Assembly (NCBI GenBank): GCA_964434105.1
Contig: CAYSTJ010000017.1
Span: forward strand, 12,027 to 76,026
Length of the DNA: 64,000 nucleotides
Reading direction: 5' to 3'
Source: CAYNST01 sp964434105
GTDB taxonomy: Bacteria; Pseudomonadota; Gammaproteobacteria; Pseudomonadales; Cellvibrionaceae
Shown: positions 28,867 through 38,105 of the stretch, piece by piece
Layout of the letters: each line of letters begins with the position of its first letter
Position numbering within the stretch: position 1 is the stretch's first letter
The notes under the pieces: generated by a model
Databases searched by the model: none
What the model was told of the DNA's origin: nothing
What the model saw: only the letters and a program-made list of their open reading frames with translations
Program-made: the position numbers and the translations under genes

Positions 28867-29115
28867 ATTTGCTCCTGACTCACACAGCCCAACCTTCGCA
28901 AAACACGAGGCTACGGTCACCTGAGTATAATCCAGGATTCATCGTTGACGAGTTTTGGCCTGCGCTGACAGGGCAAACGGAGACGGACTGCGTGAAAACA
29001 TGACCCAATGACACGCCATATAATATTCGGGCATATCATTCATCCTTTGTAATTGCCGACGGGGATGCAGCCGGACGCGCAGCGCGCCGTGATCCGGCCT
29101 TGCCCGCAGGCACCT

Positions 29116-31686
29116 TTATTGACACTGCACCCCCGCCTTGTCGCCGAGACCGGGTTCGATCTGGATATTTGTGACATCGATCTCCAGCTCGCCATCCGTG
29201 CCCAACGCAAACGGCAGGGCGATCTGCTCGAAATTGACGCCCGCATTGGCAAAGCACTTCAGCGAGACGGATAACCGGTTCCACTCATTTCTGGGCGATG
29301 TATTCACCAGCGTGGTGATATCAACCGAGGCGCGATGGAAGTCCGGGCACTGCTCGCCTCGACAGCCCATGGTGAGGTGCACTGGCCGGGTGGAGGGTTT
29401 AACCAGCCGGGCATCGAAGGCGACGGCGCCCTGATCTTCCAGTGTTTCGGTGAAGTTGTTATTGGCGTGCATATTGATGATAGCCACAGTAGTCATCTGT
29501 CCGCCTTCCCAGGTCGCCTTGACCGAATCACCCTGCGTGGACTGGTCAGCCTCGGAGAGTAAAACGCCGCCATTTTGTGCGAGACCTGATAGATAGGGTT
29601 CGAAATCCAGATCAGCGGTCACGATAAACATTTCCCAAGGTGCCTGAGTGCGTCCGTCAAACAACAGGACGTTCTGATTCTGCATGGATTCATCCAGTCG
29701 ATAATCAGTTTTCAGGGTTGCCAGGTTAGTCGTGTCCTTGAGCGTCAGGCCATATCCGTACGGAAACAGGGGCGCGTAATCCCTGTCGCCCAGGTTCACC
29801 GCCGTCTGGCCAGGGTCTGCCGGCCAGGAAAAGGGCAGTTTGCCGGTAAAATCATAAGCTGTTCTGCCGTCTGACTGACTGAATAGCAGGTCGGTAATAC
29901 CGGCCGCTTCAGTGCCCGGCAACCAGGCAGCAATAAACGCATCGGACGCATTCAAGGCCGGATTAACCCAAAGTGGCCGCCCGGAAAAGAATACAGATAC
30001 GGTTTTCACGCCAGCGTTTTGCAAACGTTGCAGTCGCTCGGCATCCTGCTGATTATTCAGTTTGTAGCCAACGTGACGCACGTCACCCTGCCACTCGGCA
30101 TAGGGCGTCTCGCCATAAGCCACTATCGCCACATCCGGTCGGGTACGGTAACTGCCATCCTCCGAGTATTCTACCCGCCCTCCAGCAGCTTCGACGACCC
30201 GCCGAATTGCACCCAACAGGGACGTACCGTTGGGGAAATCTGCATTGGTGGTGTCCACGCCCTGCCAGGAAATTGTCCACCCGCCATTTTGCATGGGGAT
30301 ATTGTCTGCGCCCTCGCCCGTCACCAGCACATTCATGTTGGGTTTTAGGGGAAGGGTGGCATTATTGTTTTTCAGAAGCACCAGTGACTCCCTGACGGCC
30401 TGTCGCCCCACGGCTTTATATTCCCTGGGCGCAAGCAGGTCGCCGCGGTTAGCGTAGCGCCGTGCGGAGGGCTTGTCGGCATCCATGATGCCGGCCCGAA
30501 ATTTGGTACGAAGAATCCGGCGGACCGCGTCGTCGATGCGGCTCATGGGAATCAGGCCCTGATTAACATCTTCGATGGTGTTTGCTATAAATTCCTTCCA
30601 GTCAAAAGGCACCATCAGCATATCGACTCCGGCGTTGATGGATGTCGCACAGCGGGTGTTGGTGCAGCCATCGACCAGGCCGTGCGAATTCCAGTCCCCC
30701 ACTACGAACCCGTCGAATCCGAGCCGCCCTTTTAGAATATCGTTGATCAAATAGCCTTCTCCGTGCATTCGGGTGCCGTGCCAGCTACTGTGAGATATCA
30801 TGATACTCAGCACCCCTTCCCTCAAGGTGGAAAAGTAACCGGGCGCGTGGAGTTCAATCAGTTCTTCTTCACTCGATGTATTGTTACCGCGATCAACGCC
30901 AGCCTCCGTTCCGCCGTCGGCAATGTAGTGTTTGGCGGTAGCAATAATATGGTCACCATTCATAAAGGTGCCATCCGCGAGACTGCCCTGATAGCCCAGC
31001 ACCGATGCGGCACCCAGACGGGCCACAAGGGCAGGGTTTTCGGAGTATCCCTCGTAACTGCGGCCCCAGCGATCATCACGCACGACCGACAGCGATGGCG
31101 CGAACGTCCAGTCCATACCCGAGGCCAGCACCTGACGGGCGGTAATTTCGGAAATGCGTTTGACAAGTTCAGGATTACGCGTTGCGCCGAGCCCGATATT
31201 GTGTGGAAAAATGACTGAACCCATGACTTTGTTGTGACCATGCAATGCATCCACGCCCCAGATAATGGGAATGGGCAAACCGCCTTCGGAGGTATCCATG
31301 GCCGCCTGATGATAGGCATCCATGGCATCGACCCAGGCCTCCAGTGACGCCCCCTTGTCGTTATTCAACAACCCGCCGCCGCCGGTCAGTACCGAACCCA
31401 GATGGTAACGTCTGACATCATCCGGCGTGGTGCGGCTCATTTCGCCCTGCACCATCTGCCCGACCTTCTGTTCCAGGCTCATGCGGGCCAGCAGGGCGTC
31501 GACTTTCCGGTCAATTTCAACCGTTTCGGCCGGGTCAAAAGGCGATTTGAGCTGGGGCCACAGCTTCGGGTTGCGGACCAGTTGGGGTTTTTCAGTCGGC
31601 TCCGGTGTGGCGCACGCGCCCAGCAGAATCAGAAAGACAGCGATCGGCCAGCATTTACTGGACAATGGTCGGGTGTTGAACATCAC
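29116..31686 (-). CDS. Glycoside hydrolase family 3 beta-glucosidase lipoprotein
   Basis: 856 residues, ExoP-like. The signal peptide carries a lipobox (LLGAC), so the protein is lipid-anchored. The GH3 N-terminal TIM barrel contains WGVDALHGHNKV and the nucleophile Asp331 in VVGDWNSHG; the GH3 C-terminal sandwich follows, then an extra C-terminal beta domain (about 690-856) as in marine exo-1,3/1,4-beta-glucanases. AGGA precedes the ATG. A MITE copy ends 22 bases upstream of the start codon, so the native promoter has been displaced or replaced. Works plausibly after the GH5 enzyme. Confidence 0.95.
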   Translation of the reverse strand: MMFNTRPLSSKCWPIAVFLILLGACATPEPTEKPQLVRNPKLWPQLKSPFDPAETVEIDRKVDALLARMSLEQKVGQMVQGEMSRTTPDDVRRYHLGSVLTGGGGLLNNDKGASLEAWVDAMDAYHQAAMDTSEGGLPIPIIWGVDALHGHNKVMGSVIFPHNIGLGATRNPELVKRISEITARQVLASGMDWTFAPSLSVVRDDRWGRSYEGYSENPALVARLGAASVLGYQGSLADGTFMNGDHIIATAKHYIADGGTEAGVDRGNNTSSEEELIELHAPGYFSTLREGVLSIMISHSSWHGTRMHGEGYLINDILKGRLGFDGFVVGDWNSHGLVDGCTNTRCATSINAGVDMLMVPFDWKEFIANTIEDVNQGLIPMSRIDDAVRRILRTKFRAGIMDADKPSARRYANRGDLLAPREYKAVGRQAVRESLVLLKNNNATLPLKPNMNVLVTGEGADNIPMQNGGWTISWQGVDTTNADFPNGTSLLGAIRRVVEAAGGRVEYSEDGSYRTRPDVAIVAYGETPYAEWQGDVRHVGYKLNNQQDAERLQRLQNAGVKTVSVFFSGRPLWVNPALNASDAFIAAWLPGTEAAGITDLLFSQSDGRTAYDFTGKLPFSWPADPGQTAVNLGDRDYAPLFPYGYGLTLKDTTNLATLKTDYRLDESMQNQNVLLFDGRTQAPWEMFIVTADLDFEPYLSGLAQNGGVLLSEADQSTQGDSVKATWEGGQMTTVAIINMHANNNFTETLEDQGAVAFDARLVKPSTRPVHLTMGCRGEQCPDFHRASVDITTLVNTSPRNEWNRLSVSLKCFANAGVNFEQIALPFALGTDGELEIDVTNIQIEPGLGDKAGVQCQ

Positions 31687-31708
31687 GGCAGTATTCCTAA
31701 GGCTTTTA

Positions 31709-31911
31709 GTAATTGTTCAGCGTGTATCGTAACGGTTCAGATCGTGTCCAGATTTGCTCAAAGCAAAAGTTTACTGGTGTAAATACGCCGCGCATCCTGC
31801 GCGTCGCCCTCCGGACAGCCTGGCCAGGTGTTCAAACCTGTTCCCGACAGGTTTGTGACCGTTTTTTTTAACGCCGCTATGGGCAAATCGGGGCGTGAGC
31901 TGAATAGTTAC
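31709..31911 (-). mobile_element. MITE copy B, 203 bp
   Basis: Read on the minus strand it begins GTAACTATTCAGCTCACG (31911 downward) and ends with the complement of GTAATTGTTCAGCGTG (31709 upward). The interior matches copy A: CACGCCCCGATTTGCCC, AAACCTGT/ACAGGTTT, CCTGGCCAGGC and CTGAACCGTTACGAT. The 8-bp flanks GGCTTTTA and TGTTATTT do not match, so the target duplication is lost or the ends were rearranged. It sits between the GH3 and OmpA genes. Confidence 0.85.
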
Positions 31912-32043
31912 TGTTATTTTTAATGACTTACGGGATTGTGGCCCATAGGACTTTATAGCCTTTAGCGGCCGGTCACAACCCCCGAAACACAATCGTGGGC
32001 ATATACAGGCGAGGACGGCACCGCACCCGAGGCAGGCACTGAC

Positions 32044-33462
32044 CTACCTCACGCGAATCATCAGATCGATACGCCGGTTGCGCTGCCGGCCCGATGGTGT
32101 TTCGTTGTTGGCGATGGGCCGGGATTCGCCATAACCTTTCGCGGTGATGGACGTCGGCTTTCGACCTTTTATATTGGCAAGGAGATATTGACGAACGGCG
32201 TCAGCACGGCGCTCCGAGAGGGCCAGGTTCGCGGCATCACTGCCAAACGAATCCGTGTGACCTTCGACCACCACATGTTCATCGGGATAACTGGACAACG
32301 CGTATTGGACCTTGCGCAATAGCCCTGTGTATTCAGAGTCAATGCTTGCCCCGCCGCTGCGGAAACTCAGCCCGATCAGACGGATAATAATGTCATTGCC
32401 CTGTTTCAGAATAGTGGCTTCTTCGGGTTTGAATAAATCCTGCAGCTGTTCGAGCCGGGCCTGCTGCTGTTCCTGCTTTTCCAGTCGCTCCGACTGCATA
32501 CCCAGCCGCATTTCCAGCACGCCAATCGCCGAATTCAACTGCTCGATCTCGGCCAGCCGCTCTTTGAGTTCATAGGAGTCGTTTTGCAGCCGGGCAATTT
32601 CGGCTTGCAGCGGCGCCATTGCATCTTCCGTCGGAACATCCAGTTCGGCAACCATATCAAGACTGCTGGCCAGCAGTCTGACCGGCTCTTCCATCTCCAG
32701 CACCAGTTCTTCGAGGGATTTCTTGCGCCGGGAGACCGGTTCGATCCGTTCAACAATGGCAATTGCGTGATTGGCTTCGTATTTCGCTTCCCGAGCAAGC
32801 GCACGCGGCTGGTCAACGTCGTACCGATTGGCCTGCAGGGATTCATCGGCCTCCAATAGCAGCTGTTCCGCCCGGGCCAGCGTAATCGGTGCCGCGCGGC
32901 CGACTTTGTCTTTTCGTGCCTGCTCAATCAGTGCACGTGCTTCGGCCAGGTAATTGGCTCTGATCGAATCCAGCTCTGCTTCGCCATACTCGGCCACAGC
33001 CTCCCCGGCGAGCTTCAGTGCCGCCTTCTCCTTGTTGGCCTCCAGACGCGACGCCGCATTGGCAAACTTTTGTTCGGCAGATTTCCACTTTGCACTGGAG
33101 TACTTCTCCGCATCAGCCCGGAGGGCATTGGACCGGGCGGCGATGACTTCCACCAGCACTTTACGGGCGATGGACGCCGATTTTGTTGCCTCCTTCAGCA
33201 ATTGCTCTGCCTCATCCACCTCGGCCTGTATGCGACGGGGATTCTGTCCTTTGTCAAAGCGTTCATTGGCCGATTTGTATAGCGATACCGCCTTACTGTA
33301 TGCCCTCGGTGCCAACTGATTGGCGTCGACCCGGTTGGCAACCTTGAACGCCATGTCTACTTTCTGAAACATTGCAGACCGCCCGGCATCGTCGGCATGA
33401 CTTGCGGACATCAGCGTAAAGCCCAGACAAAGAATGGCTGTCAGCCGCTTCCAGTGAATCAT
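32044..33462 (-). CDS. OmpA-family protein with N-terminal DUF4398-like helical region
   Basis: 472 residues starting MIHWKRLTAILCLGF; GGAGA lies 7 bases upstream, so this ATG is preferred to a TTG at 33483. Signal peptide, then a long Ala/Glu/Lys-rich coiled-coil region (about 30-330; DUF4398-type repeats such as AEQLLLEADESLQANRYD), then an OmpA peptidoglycan-binding domain with VVEGHTDSFGSD, LSERRADAVRQYL and RQRNRRIDLMI. It probably links the outer membrane and murein. MITE copy B lies beyond its 3' end. Confidence 0.93.
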   Translation of the reverse strand: MIHWKRLTAILCLGFTLMSASHADDAGRSAMFQKVDMAFKVANRVDANQLAPRAYSKAVSLYKSANERFDKGQNPRRIQAEVDEAEQLLKEATKSASIARKVLVEVIAARSNALRADAEKYSSAKWKSAEQKFANAASRLEANKEKAALKLAGEAVAEYGEAELDSIRANYLAEARALIEQARKDKVGRAAPITLARAEQLLLEADESLQANRYDVDQPRALAREAKYEANHAIAIVERIEPVSRRKKSLEELVLEMEEPVRLLASSLDMVAELDVPTEDAMAPLQAEIARLQNDSYELKERLAEIEQLNSAIGVLEMRLGMQSERLEKQEQQQARLEQLQDLFKPEEATILKQGNDIIIRLIGLSFRSGGASIDSEYTGLLRKVQYALSSYPDEHVVVEGHTDSFGSDAANLALSERRADAVRQYLLANIKGRKPTSITAKGYGESRPIANNETPSGRQRNRRIDLMIRVR

Positions 33463-33677
33463 TTCAGTATCTCCGTTGATCAAAGGTCGATATCGGATCC
33501 GAACCCAGGTTGAATGCCGGACCGCGAGGCAACAAAATAGCGCCGGTTAGATTAAGGGCATATGAACAATACGATCAATCGTACTGTTGCGTACAACTTT
33601 CCAGAATAACAACCCAGTAAGCGTAGGCCCTGCGCTGGTCAGGGTAAAGCGCCATTGTTCCCGGAGATCAGACGATC

Positions 33678-34346
33678 ATGCAGTCAATAACCTGGACCGG
33701 CACCACCGCCGAGCTCAAAACGCAACAGCTGGCGCTGCGCGATCAGGTGTCTCTTGCCCCGCTTCAGGGTCCCATTCGGCGAATCGCGGGCGTCGACGTG
33801 TCCCTGATTCGGGGCAGCGTTCGCGCCTGGGCGGGGCTGGTGGTATTGGATTACGATACGCTGGAGGTCGTTGAGACACAGGGCATCGAAGACGTACTGA
33901 GCATGCCCTATGTACCGGGATACCTGTCTTTTCGCGAAGTGCCCCTGCTCTGGAAAGCCTGGTCATTGCTGGCGTACCAACCGGAAGTCGTGATGGTCGA
34001 CGGGCATGGCATCCTTCACCCACGGCGCCTCGGCGTGGCTACCCATTTCGGGCTGATAGCGCAGGTACCTACCATAGGATGCGCCAAGCGGAAACTCGTG
34101 GGCGACGGCGAAGTCCCGCCGAATACTGCGATGGAATCCCGTCCCGTTTTCCTGGATGGGGAGCAATGCGGCTTTAACCTGCGCAGTCGCAGGAACGCCA
34201 ACAGCATTTACATCTCGCCCGGGACCGGGTTATCCCTTGAGCAATCCTTTGCCATCGCACGTCACTGCCTGCGTGGTTACCGCCTGCCCGAGCCAACCCG
34301 TCTCGCACACGCGTTCGTTAACCGCTTTCGCAAGCAGTGCGGTTGA
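33678..34346 (+). CDS. nfi: Endonuclease V (deoxyinosine 3' endonuclease)
   Basis: 222 residues. IAGVDVS near residue 37 holds the catalytic Asp; PGYLSFREVP, VMVDGHGILHPRRLG and IGCAKRKLVG are the classical family blocks. The enzyme nicks DNA near deaminated adenine. GGAGA is 11 bases from the ATG. It is divergent from the OmpA gene and starts a region of stress-related genes. Confidence 0.96.
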   Translation: MQSITWTGTTAELKTQQLALRDQVSLAPLQGPIRRIAGVDVSLIRGSVRAWAGLVVLDYDTLEVVETQGIEDVLSMPYVPGYLSFREVPLLWKAWSLLAYQPEVVMVDGHGILHPRRLGVATHFGLIAQVPTIGCAKRKLVGDGEVPPNTAMESRPVFLDGEQCGFNLRSRRNANSIYISPGTGLSLEQSFAIARHCLRGYRLPEPTRLAHAFVNRFRKQCG

Positions 34347-34388
34347 CTCTGGTCATCGGCCACTTTTATCTTAAAAGATTCGAGAACC

Positions 34389-34673
34389 CTAAAAAATTTC
34401 GAGAACGTCGTAACCCGCCAGCCTCAGTGATTTACCAATAACCTGGGGCGAGCTGTTGCTGACGATATGAACATTGGATTTGTCGATATCGATATTAACC
34501 TGAGCAGCGGGATCCTGTTTCAGGATAACGGCTTTGATCTGGGCAACGTCAGCAATATCGTATTTCTCCGCAATACGAAGTGTATGTCCCTTGCCCTCCC
34601 GATTGCCGGTGGTCAGGAACGCCTCGACGGTCCGCCGGACCCCATCTTCATGTTGTCGATCCTGTTTTTTCAT
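34389..34673 (-). CDS. Small protein with HMA-like fold pattern, no metal motif
   Basis: 94 residues; ATG 34673 has GAGG 8 bases upstream (a GTG lies 9 bases further). The C-terminal half (AVILKQDPAAQVNIDIDKSNVH... then LRLAGYDV) has the beta-alpha-beta pattern of heavy-metal-associated domains but lacks the CxxC ligands. The N-terminal half is charged and predicted helical. It lies 51 bases after the convertible dehydrogenase gene in the same direction. Function unknown; the fold suggestion is weak. Confidence 0.6.
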   Translation of the reverse strand: MKKQDRQHEDGVRRTVEAFLTTGNREGKGHTLRIAEKYDIADVAQIKAVILKQDPAAQVNIDIDKSNVHIVSNSSPQVIGKSLRLAGYDVLEIF

Positions 34674-34724
34674 GGTTGCCACCCTCTTGTAAATTATTAT
34701 CTTAATCTGCGAACCCTATCTGCG

Positions 34725-35906
34725 TTACGGCTGTAGCAAAATTTTAGTCGCGCCATCCTGCTTTTTCTGGAAAATCTCATAACCGCGCGGCGCGTCTGCC
34801 AATGGCAGCACATGGCTGGCAAGATCGCGAATACCCAGAGGATCCCGATCATCCATCACGAAAGGCATTAACTGCTCGATCCATCGCTTGACATTGGCCT
34901 GGCCCATACGGATCTGGATCTGCTTGTCGAACAGGGTCAGCATGGGCATCGGATCCGCCATGCCCCCATAGACGCCACTCAACGACAACGTGCCGCCGCG
35001 CCGTACAATATCTATTCCCGCGAGCAATGCTGACATTCGATCAACGCCCGCTTTTTTCATCATGGGTGCTGCAAATATATCCGGCAAAAGACTGGTCATC
35101 TGCTGAGCCAGCTTACCCACCGGGGCGCCGTGGGCCTCCATACCCACGGCATCAATAACCGAATCCGTGCCACGTCCCTGGGTCAACTGACGCACGGCAT
35201 CGCCAATATCGTCGTGATCGTTGAGATTCAGCGTCTCGATATCGTGCCGTTTTGCCATCGCGAGCCGTTCGGGCACCAGATCCACACCAATCACCCGACA
35301 TCCGCGCTGGCGTGCAATACGGGCACTCATCTGCCCGATGGGACCAAGCCCCAGCACGGTGACGCTGCCGCCGTCCGGGATCGCGGCATACGCCACCGCC
35401 TGACAGGCGGTCGGCAGAACGTCCGACAGATAAATGAACTGCTCGTCCGGTCCCTCATGGGGCACTTTGACAGGACCGAAATGTGCCTGGGGGACCCGCA
35501 GGTATTGCGCCTGACCACCCGGCACCTGCCCGTAAAGACGGGAGTACCCCAAAAGCGCTGCACCTGACCCGTGCTCCCGCACCTGTGTGGTTTCGCATTG
35601 CGAATGCAGCTGGTGATCACACATATAACAGTGCCCGCAACTAATGTTGAATGGAACCACCACCCGGTCACCCGGGCTGATATGCGTGACCGCGGACCCC
35701 ACTTCTTCGACAATCCCCATCGGCTCGTGCCCCAGAATATCGCCGGGTGACATAAAAGGCGTAAGCACTTCATACAGGTGGAGATCCGAACCACAGATCG
35801 CCGTGGTGGTGACGCGAATAATAGCGTCGGTCTCCTCAATAATAACCGGATCGTCTACAGTGTCTACGCGCACGTCGCGCTTGCCATGCCATACCAACGC
35901 TTTCAT
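34725..35906 (-). CDS. Zinc-dependent alcohol dehydrogenase, formaldehyde dehydrogenase-like
   Basis: 393 residues of the medium-chain dehydrogenase family. ICGSDLHLYE and GHEPMGIVEEVG carry catalytic-zinc ligands; CGHCYMCDHQLHSQC holds the structural zinc; VLGLGPIGQMSARIA is the NAD-binding glycine motif. Sequence style matches the glutathione-independent formaldehyde dehydrogenase branch found in stress loci. CGGAG precedes the ATG. MITE copy C lies 87 bases upstream of the start. Confidence 0.92.
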   Translation of the reverse strand: MKALVWHGKRDVRVDTVDDPVIIEETDAIIRVTTTAICGSDLHLYEVLTPFMSPGDILGHEPMGIVEEVGSAVTHISPGDRVVVPFNISCGHCYMCDHQLHSQCETTQVREHGSGAALLGYSRLYGQVPGGQAQYLRVPQAHFGPVKVPHEGPDEQFIYLSDVLPTACQAVAYAAIPDGGSVTVLGLGPIGQMSARIARQRGCRVIGVDLVPERLAMAKRHDIETLNLNDHDDIGDAVRQLTQGRGTDSVIDAVGMEAHGAPVGKLAQQMTSLLPDIFAAPMMKKAGVDRMSALLAGIDIVRRGGTLSLSGVYGGMADPMPMLTLFDKQIQIRMGQANVKRWIEQLMPFVMDDRDPLGIRDLASHVLPLADAPRGYEIFQKKQDGATKILLQP

Positions 35907-35992
35907 AAAAAGTCTCCGAGCATCGTACCGTCGACGTTGAGCGGCAAATGCGTTTCCAAAACCGCCGCCTGGATCGATGGTTAAATTAATTT

Positions 35993-36131
35993 GTAACTAT
36001 TCACCTTCACGCCCCGATTTGCCGAACGCGTTAAAAACGGTGCTTTACACGAGCAAACTCACATTTATTGCCTTGCTCTGAACAACTCTTGACGCAATCT
36101 GAACGGTTATGAACGCGCGCTGAGTAGTTAC
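35993..36131 (+). mobile_element. MITE copy C, 139 bp internally shortened
   Basis: Left end GTAACTATTCACCTTCACG, right end the complement of GTAACTACTCAGCGCGC. It shares CACGCCCCGATTTGCC and ACACGAGCAAACTCACAT with copy A but lacks the central AAACCTGT palindrome and the CCTGGCCAGG block. AT-rich flanks show no exact 8-bp duplication. Confidence 0.85.
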
Positions 36132-36211
36132 AATTAAATAAGGTATTCACCCGAGCTCGCCACTTTCAGGTTTATCGGGTAACAAACTGTTGCTGGCGCC
36201 CTGCCAGGCAA

Positions 36212-36238
36212 GAGCCGCTCTCGTCAAGAGAGTGGCTC
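36212..36238 (-). terminator. Stem-loop after the DUF3618 operon
   Basis: GAGCCGCTCTC (36212-36222) pairs with GAGAGTGGCTC (36228-36238) with one G-T pair and a 5-base loop, 7 bases after the DUF3618 stop on the minus strand. There is no long T-run, so it may be a weak terminator or an mRNA-stabilising hairpin. Confidence 0.45.
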
Positions 36239-36244
36239 CCTGTT

Positions 36245-37042
36245 TTAGCTGCTGTGGGTTTTCTCACGCAGGGAAGACTCCATGGTCTCTTTCGCAACCC
36301 GCGCACCTTCCTTTCCTGCTGTCGCAATCGAGTCCATTGATTTTTCAGCCGCCGAACGGGTCTTCTCAATGATTCCGTCCGCCCGATGTCCCAGCATTTG
36401 TTTTTCCCTGGACGTCACCGGTAATAAAGCGCCGATCAGCGCGCCGGCGGCCAGCGCCATTGCGCCTACGGCCAATGGATTCTGCTCCATGAATTCCCGG
36501 GCATCATGCGACGCTCTGTTCAGTTGCCGACGCCCTCGAGCGCCCATTGCCTGCGCAGAATGGCGCGCGTGACGTGACATGTCACTCGCCTTCGCGCCGG
36601 CATTGTGCACCTGATTGCTCAACCCGTCTTTCAGGCCGGCCGCTCGGCGCCGCGCTTTGTCGGTGACGCTCTCGCCGGAGTCGCCTTCACTGAAATCAAA
36701 CTCCGATTCGTAATCCGGATCGACCCCGTAACTGGCGCGCATTGGATAATCGGTATCCCGGTCCCAGTCGGGAGACGTACTCCGTCGCTGACTCAGCGCA
36801 GTCCATGCTATGCCGATTCCGGCGAGGATAACGGGCACGGGGTTATTCGCCACCGTGCGCACCAGGTTATCGGAGAAATCTCCACCATTACGCCGCGCAT
36901 AACCCCAGACCTGATCGACCAGCTGGCCCGGCGAGAGCTTCTCCTCCAGAGCGCGAATTGTCTCATTCAGATGCGCCCGATCACGATCAATTTCCCTTTC
37001 AATACTTTCGATATTCCCATTGCCGTTGTGATGCGTACTCAT
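36245..37042 (-). CDS. DUF3618 domain protein
   Basis: 265 residues. The N-terminal DUF3618 motif (IEREIDRDRAHLNETIRALEEKLSPG) is followed by a hydrophobic helix (NNPVPVILAGIGIAWTAL), a charged middle region and a second hydrophobic helix (LAVGAMALAAGALIGALLP). The start overlaps the holin gene stop by four bases. DUF3618 proteins commonly sit with holin-family membrane proteins in stress-response loci; function unknown. Confidence 0.87.
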   Translation of the reverse strand: MSTHHNGNGNIESIEREIDRDRAHLNETIRALEEKLSPGQLVDQVWGYARRNGGDFSDNLVRTVANNPVPVILAGIGIAWTALSQRRSTSPDWDRDTDYPMRASYGVDPDYESEFDFSEGDSGESVTDKARRRAAGLKDGLSNQVHNAGAKASDMSRHARHSAQAMGARGRRQLNRASHDAREFMEQNPLAVGAMALAAGALIGALLPVTSREKQMLGHRADGIIEKTRSAAEKSMDSIATAGKEGARVAKETMESSLREKTHSS

Positions 37043-37467
37043 GATATGGCTCCTTTCGCGGAATGCTGGGTTTTCTTGACAGAATCAATAGTGTGGTCGG
37101 GGCGTAACGCTGCCTTGTCCATTTTGCTTTTACCGGCGCCAAGCATGGCGAATCCGACAATGGTGACTACACCACCTACGATGAGCGCCGCCAACCATAA
37201 TTCCATTACGTTTGCCAGACCAATAACCGCCGCAGACAGCAGTACGAGCAGCCCCGCGTAAAGTACCATTGCCCCGGTTGCAGAACTTACAAGGCCGGTT
37301 TTCACCTCCTGCAGGTTCTGTGCGATTTCCGTTTTGGCGAGCGACAGCTCCCGGGAAAAAAGACTGGTGACATCGTCGGCCAGATGCCGAATTAACATTG
37401 TTACAGAGGCGTCGCTGCGTCCTTCGCGTGGCGCATTAGTAAAGGATTCCTGATCTCGATTATTCAT
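37039..37467 (-). CDS. Phage-holin-family membrane protein (PF07332-like)
   Basis: 142 residues from ATG 37467 with TGGAG 6 bases upstream (GTG at 37479 is an alternative). An amphipathic N-terminal region (VTMLIRHLADDVTSLFSREL) precedes two strong membrane helices (about 64-84 and 92-113). Despite the name this family is chromosomal and not part of a phage; there are no lysis or phage genes here. It is the middle gene of a three-gene operon with DUF3618. Confidence 0.85.
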   Translation of the reverse strand: MNNRDQESFTNAPREGRSDASVTMLIRHLADDVTSLFSRELSLAKTEIAQNLQEVKTGLVSSATGAMVLYAGLLVLLSAAVIGLANVMELWLAALIVGGVVTIVGFAMLGAGKSKMDKAALRPDHTIDSVKKTQHSAKGAIS

Positions 37468-37486
37468 AACAGTCTCCACTTGGATA

Positions 37487-37522
37487 TTTAGATAGGTTCG
37501 TTAATCTAGATAGGTTCGTTAA
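37487..37522. repeat. Tandem 18-bp duplication across a stop codon
   Basis: TTTAGATAGGTTCGTTAA (37487-37504) is followed by TCTAGATAGGTTCGTTAA (37505-37522), one mismatch. The second copy encodes the last residues and the TAG stop of the minus-strand gene at 37506-38105. Confidence 0.9.
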
Positions 37523-38105
37523 AAGGTTCTTTGGCCGCAGATGACGGTTCAGGGCTGCCTAAAGCACCGCCTGGCTGGCGCGTGGTGTCAGCGATATAGG
37601 GCGTATGCTCGGACCATGCATCTTTCTCGCTGCCGGACGGATGCGAACTAAAATCCTCATGGCTATGCTGCTGCGCGGCGTTTTCTCCACCGGTTCTCGC
37701 CAGGCGCGCTATTCCCAAACCGATGGCGACACTTCCGGCGATAAATAACGCTGGATTCTGGCGGGCCATATTCCTGGCGTCTCTCATCAGGTCATCTGCA
37801 CTTTTTTCCCGCAGATTATTCGAGATATTGCCCACATAGCCCGCAATTTCACTGACATAGCCAGACAGGGTTTCATGGTGCTCATCATGCAATGTCCTCG
37901 CGATGGATTCTGTTACCTGGGTGTACTCATCCAACCGGTCTGCTGCGTTTCGCTTTGCATTTTCAGCTTTCCCTCGGGATTCATCCCGTATTTTTTCACC
38001 CGCTTCCGCGGCGGTTCGCCTCATATTGTCTTTCGCTTCCTGATTTAAGTTGGCATTGCTGCTTCTATCTGGTTCGGTGTAACCCTGGTTCGTATAGCGA
38101 TCCAT
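37506..38105 (-). CDS. Hypothetical helical protein with one membrane segment
   Basis: 199 residues. A charged helical N-terminal half (KDNMRRTAAEAGEKIRDES, AKRNAADRLDEY) resembles LEA-like or YtxH-type sequences. One hydrophobic segment (PALFIAGSVAIGLGIARL, about 119-136) follows, then a hydrophilic tail rich in Ser, Pro and Glu. A strong GGAGG site lies before the ATG. First gene of the operon with the holin-like and DUF3618 genes; all three are membrane-associated. The final six residues come from a tandem 18-bp duplication. Confidence 0.8.
   Translation of the reverse strand: MDRYTNQGYTEPDRSSNANLNQEAKDNMRRTAAEAGEKIRDESRGKAENAKRNAADRLDEYTQVTESIARTLHDEHHETLSGYVSEIAGYVGNISNNLREKSADDLMRDARNMARQNPALFIAGSVAIGLGIARLARTGGENAAQQHSHEDFSSHPSGSEKDAWSEHTPYIADTTRQPGGALGSPEPSSAAKEPFNEPI

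Noticed and set aside
37039..37467. Reading the holin-family gene as a prophage remnant.
   Set aside because: No phage genes, integrase or att-like repeats nearby; its operon partners are chromosomal stress proteins.
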